From: Fluoribacter dumoffii NY 23 | GTDB taxonomy: Bacteria; Pseudomonadota; Gammaproteobacteria; Legionellales; Legionellaceae | DNA length: 64,000 nt | NCBI RefSeq assembly: GCF_000236165.1 | Contig: NZ_CM001373.1 | Coordinates: forward strand, 1,965,642-2,029,641 | Direction of reading: 5' to 3' | Shown here: positions 63,907-64,000 of the stretch, piece after piece | Position numbering within the stretch: position 1 is the first letter of the stretch | Layout: each line of letters starts with the position of its first letter | Program-made: the position numbers and the translations under genes | Notes under the pieces: generated by a model | Database searches by the model: none | Told to the model about the DNA's origin: nothing | Seen by the model: the letters and a program-made list of their open reading frames with translations, nothing else

Positions 63907-64000
63907 TATTAATTAAAATTTGAATTCTCTGAATAAAGATTTAATTATGATTAAACAGCAAGCCTGTTTGCAAGCAAAAAATAAGACTTAGGGGTCAAAG
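63907..64000. other. window end with repeat fragment
   Basis: No gene is seen. AGCCTGTTTGC at 63961-63971 followed by AAGCAAAA repeats the arm of the palindrome at 52266-52332 and is probably the start of another copy cut by the window edge. Confidence 0.35.

Overview
The window looks like a chromosomal stretch of a Legionella or close Legionellales species. It is AT-rich and mixes ordinary Gammaproteobacterial housekeeping genes (yacG, malic enzyme, cold-shock protein, nagA/nagB, sugE, TrmN6-like methyltransferase, FadL-type porin) with an unusually high load of proteins that look like Dot/Icm type IV effectors. These include a eukaryotic-like Ser/Thr kinase, a ribonuclease-inhibitor-type LRR protein with a papain-like tail, a second Cys-His-Asp protein, a plant-IQM-like protein, a CheD/CNF-like protein, a GNAT-like protein, and several large proteins with Glu/Ser/Thr-rich C-termini. 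The genus is inferred from this content, not from a database match.

Layout. 169-717: membrane protein. 1101-9077: a signalling block on the plus strand with a degenerate histidine kinase, a FixJ-type regulator, a lone receiver, a CheB, a CheB-CheR-PAS fusion, a PAS histidine kinase and a secreted cupredoxin. 9223-10339: a decayed acetoacetyl-CoA reductase, a small ORF and a host-attachment family protein. 10523-12631: cold-shock protein, ACT-malic enzyme and YacG on the minus strand. 13018-20220: a 1226-residue effector candidate, a small protein, an outer-membrane barrel and two Legionella-type hypotheticals. 20254-25335: a degenerate GGDEF/EAL protein, an MFS transporter behind an isoleucine-rich leader ORF, and two effector-like proteins. 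25489-28031: divergent nagB/nagA. 28024-32776: transporters, a DUF1328-like protein and a compact MFS-PhnY-PhnZ operon. 32961-44020: GNAT-like protein, two tandem secreted paralogues, an orphan PilY1, a frameshifted gene, a Tyr/Gln repeat lipoprotein, a putative cysteine protease, a small membrane protein and the IQM-like protein. 44378-50990: YkuD-type L,D-transpeptidase, DUF922 protein, kinase, APH-like protein and LRR protein. 51162-54512: guanidine-II riboswitch with sugE, a methyltransferase and a ProP-type MFS. 54600-64000: FadL porin, secreted tyrosine phosphatase, more effector-like genes, a DUF1566 gene broken at a run of eight G, repeat-rich intergenic DNA, and a very AT-rich frameshifted gene.

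Functional themes. The signalling block could form one phosphorelay/adaptation module without any flagellar chemotaxis genes nearby. The MFS-PhnY-PhnZ operon implies oxidative 2-aminoethylphosphonate use. nagA/nagB imply amino-sugar use. The remainder is typical host-interaction accessory DNA, with three frameshifted genes and several REP-like palindromes. No rRNA, tRNA, CRISPR array or intact transposase was seen.
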